This document shows, in pieces, positions 62,754 to 64,000 of a DNA stretch of 64,000 bases. How positions within the stretch are numbered: the first letter of the stretch is position 1; each line of letters opens with the position of its first letter. The notes below the pieces were generated by a model. That model had not been told where the DNA came from and ran no database searches. It worked only from the letters and a program-made list of their open reading frames with translations. Made by a program: the position numbers and the translations under genes. Source of the DNA: Povalibacter uvarum (GTDB taxonomy: Bacteria > Pseudomonadota > Gammaproteobacteria > Steroidobacterales > Steroidobacteraceae); contig NZ_JACHHZ010000008.1 of NCBI RefSeq assembly GCF_014202975.1, forward strand, positions 62,001 through 126,000, written 5' to 3'.

Positions 62754-64000
62754 GTGGATCTATTCAGAACAAAAGTGGTCGGCAACGACCCGCACGTCGA
62801 TGCGGGCGAGCCGGCGGACAGCGCCAATCCGGAAGCCCGCACACTCAAGCGGGCACTGAGCGCGCGACAACTCGTCCTGCTCGGTATCGGCGCGGTCATC
62901 GGCGCCGGTATCTTCGTCATGACGGGCCAGGCTGCCGCGAATCACGCGGGTCCTGCCATCACGCTGAGCTTCGTCATCGCCGGTTTTGCCTGCGCGCTGG
63001 CGGGTCTCTGCTACGCCGAGTTCTCTTCGATGCTGCCGGTTTCCGGCAGTGCTTACTCCTACGCATACGCAACGCTCGGCGAGCTCGTCGCCTGGTTCAT
63101 CGGCTGGATGCTGGTGCTGGAGTATCTGGTCGCTGTCGCAACAGTTGCTGTCGGATGGGGCGGCTATTTCAACGGCCTGCTCGAATCGCTGGGAGGATTC
63201 ATAGGCACGTCGCTCGCGCTGCCTGATGCGCTGTCGAATGCGCCGTTCAGCTTCGCGGGACACACGCTCACGTCCACGGGCGGCATCATCAACATTCCCG
63301 CGATCATCATCGTCGTCGCCATCGCCGCGCTCTGCTACCGGGGCATCTCGCAGTCGGCGGCAGTGAATGCCGTCATCGTTGCGATCAAGCTGACGGTGAT
63401 CTTCCTGTTCGTGGTGTTCGCCATCCGCCACGTGAATCCCGAAAACTGGACGCCGTTCATCCCGCCGGCGGAAGGCCCGGGCAAGTATGGAATGGATGGT
63501 GTGATCCGCGGCGCCACGGTCGTGTTCTTCGCGTACATCGGATTCGACGCGGTCTCGACCGCAGCGTCCGAAGCCAAGAATCCGCAACGCGACATGCCCA
63601 TCGGCATTCTGGGATCGCTCGCGCTCTGCACGCTCGTCTACATCGTAGTGTCAGGCGTGCTGACGGGCATCATGCCGTATCACCTCCTCGGCACCGCGAA
63701 GCCGGTGGCGACCGCCCTCGAAACCTACTCCGACCTTTCCTGGCTGAAGTTCTTCGTCGAGGTCGGCGCCATCGCAGGTCTCAGCTCGGTGATCCTGGTG
63801 ATGATGATCGGCCAGACGCGCGTGTTCTACGCGATGTCGCACGACGGTCTGATCGGGAAGTTCTTCGGTCGCGTTCACCCTCGCTTCCAGACGCCTTACA
63901 AGGGCACCGTATTCGTCGGTGCAGTGGCTGCATTGCTCGCTGGCCTGCTGCCGTTGCAGGTGCTGGGCGACCTGGTGTCGATGGGCACTCTGCTGGCGTT
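62754..64000 (+). CDS. APC-family amino-acid permease (cut by window end)
   Basis: An inner-membrane transporter of the amino acid-polyamine-organocation family, cationic-amino-acid-transporter-like. 415 residues are visible and the 3' end is outside the window. LKRALSARQLVLLGIGAVIGAGIFVMTG is the APC helix 1 signature, followed by LCYAEFSSMLPVSGSAYSYAYATLGE and the later FFAYIGFDAVSTAASEAKNPQRDMP. At least nine helices are visible. GTG 62754 is chosen because GGAGGAG lies 7 bases before it. It begins 155 bases after suhB; the gap shows no other gene. Confidence 0.9.
   Translation, partial: MDLFRTKVVGNDPHVDAGEPADSANPEARTLKRALSARQLVLLGIGAVIGAGIFVMTGQAAANHAGPAITLSFVIAGFACALAGLCYAEFSSMLPVSGSAYSYAYATLGELVAWFIGWMLVLEYLVAVATVAVGWGGYFNGLLESLGGFIGTSLALPDALSNAPFSFAGHTLTSTGGIINIPAIIIVVAIAALCYRGISQSAAVNAVIVAIKLTVIFLFVVFAIRHVNPENWTPFIPPAEGPGKYGMDGVIRGATVVFFAYIGFDAVSTAASEAKNPQRDMPIGILGSLALCTLVYIVVSGVLTGIMPYHLLGTAKPVATALETYSDLSWLKFFVEVGAIAGLSSVILVMMIGQTRVFYAMSHDGLIGKFFGRVHPRFQTPYKGTVFVGAVAALLAGLLPLQVLGDLVSMGTLLA

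Overview
The window is a GC-rich stretch of gammaproteobacterial chromosome. The best fit is a Steroidobacteraceae/Nevskiales or Xanthomonadales-like bacterium. The reasons are the conserved block ndk-rlmN-pilW-rodZ-hisS-yfgM-bamB-der, two large TonB-dependent receptors, an OprB porin, a MetX-type acyltransferase of the Xanthomonadales kind, and scattered REP-like intergenic palindromes. The genus cannot be fixed from sequence alone. No rRNA, tRNA, insertion sequence, integrase, phage gene or CRISPR array was seen.

Bases 1-23764 form an accessory catabolic and cell-surface region. It opens with a TonB-dependent receptor, a secreted LVIVD-repeat propeller protein and a divergent secreted type-B carboxylesterase. 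A probable aromatic-catabolism island follows. It has an MFS aromatic-acid-type transporter with a Tat-exported ACMSD-like amidohydrolase, an AraC regulator, a class A FAD monooxygenase with a beta-keto acid cleavage enzyme, and a rightward operon. That operon encodes a C-C-bond-type hydrolase, LigA-like and LigB-like extradiol dioxygenase subunits, an enol-lactonase-like hydrolase and a GH106 alpha-L-rhamnosidase, with a CBM9/DUF5916 outer-membrane protein downstream. Read together, these genes could take up a rhamnosylated plant phenolic, remove the sugar, hydroxylate and open the ring, and finish the chain. The substrate is inference. Downstream lie a frameshifted small secreted-peptide gene, a PepSY/cytochrome b561/OprB cluster and an ArsR-SRPBCC pair.

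Bases 23894-43061 are a mosaic: an S9 peptidase, a glycine-zipper protein, a membrane protein beside a LuxR-type regulator whose receiver domain has lost its phosphorylation residues, hydrolases, a GST, an MFS exporter, a disulfide reductase with a DUF4126 protein, an esterase, a DUF4097 protein, glucose-6-phosphate dehydrogenase, a TPR-2OG-Fe(II) oxygenase fusion, and a second TonB-dependent receptor with a clear intrinsic terminator.

Bases 43346-64000 are mostly housekeeping: guaB-guaA-tadA (leftward, with a good guaB promoter), xseA and an M23 peptidase, a MetX-family acyltransferase, der, bamB, yfgM, hisS, rodZ, pilW, rlmN, ndk, iscA, an IscU-like gene, iscS and trmJ, then divergent suhB and an amino-acid permease cut by the window end. 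This block differs from the enterobacterial layout: ispG is absent between rodZ and hisS, iscR and hscBA-fdx are absent, and the IscU-like protein lacks two of the three cluster-ligating cysteines. Two families of intergenic palindromes punctuate the window.
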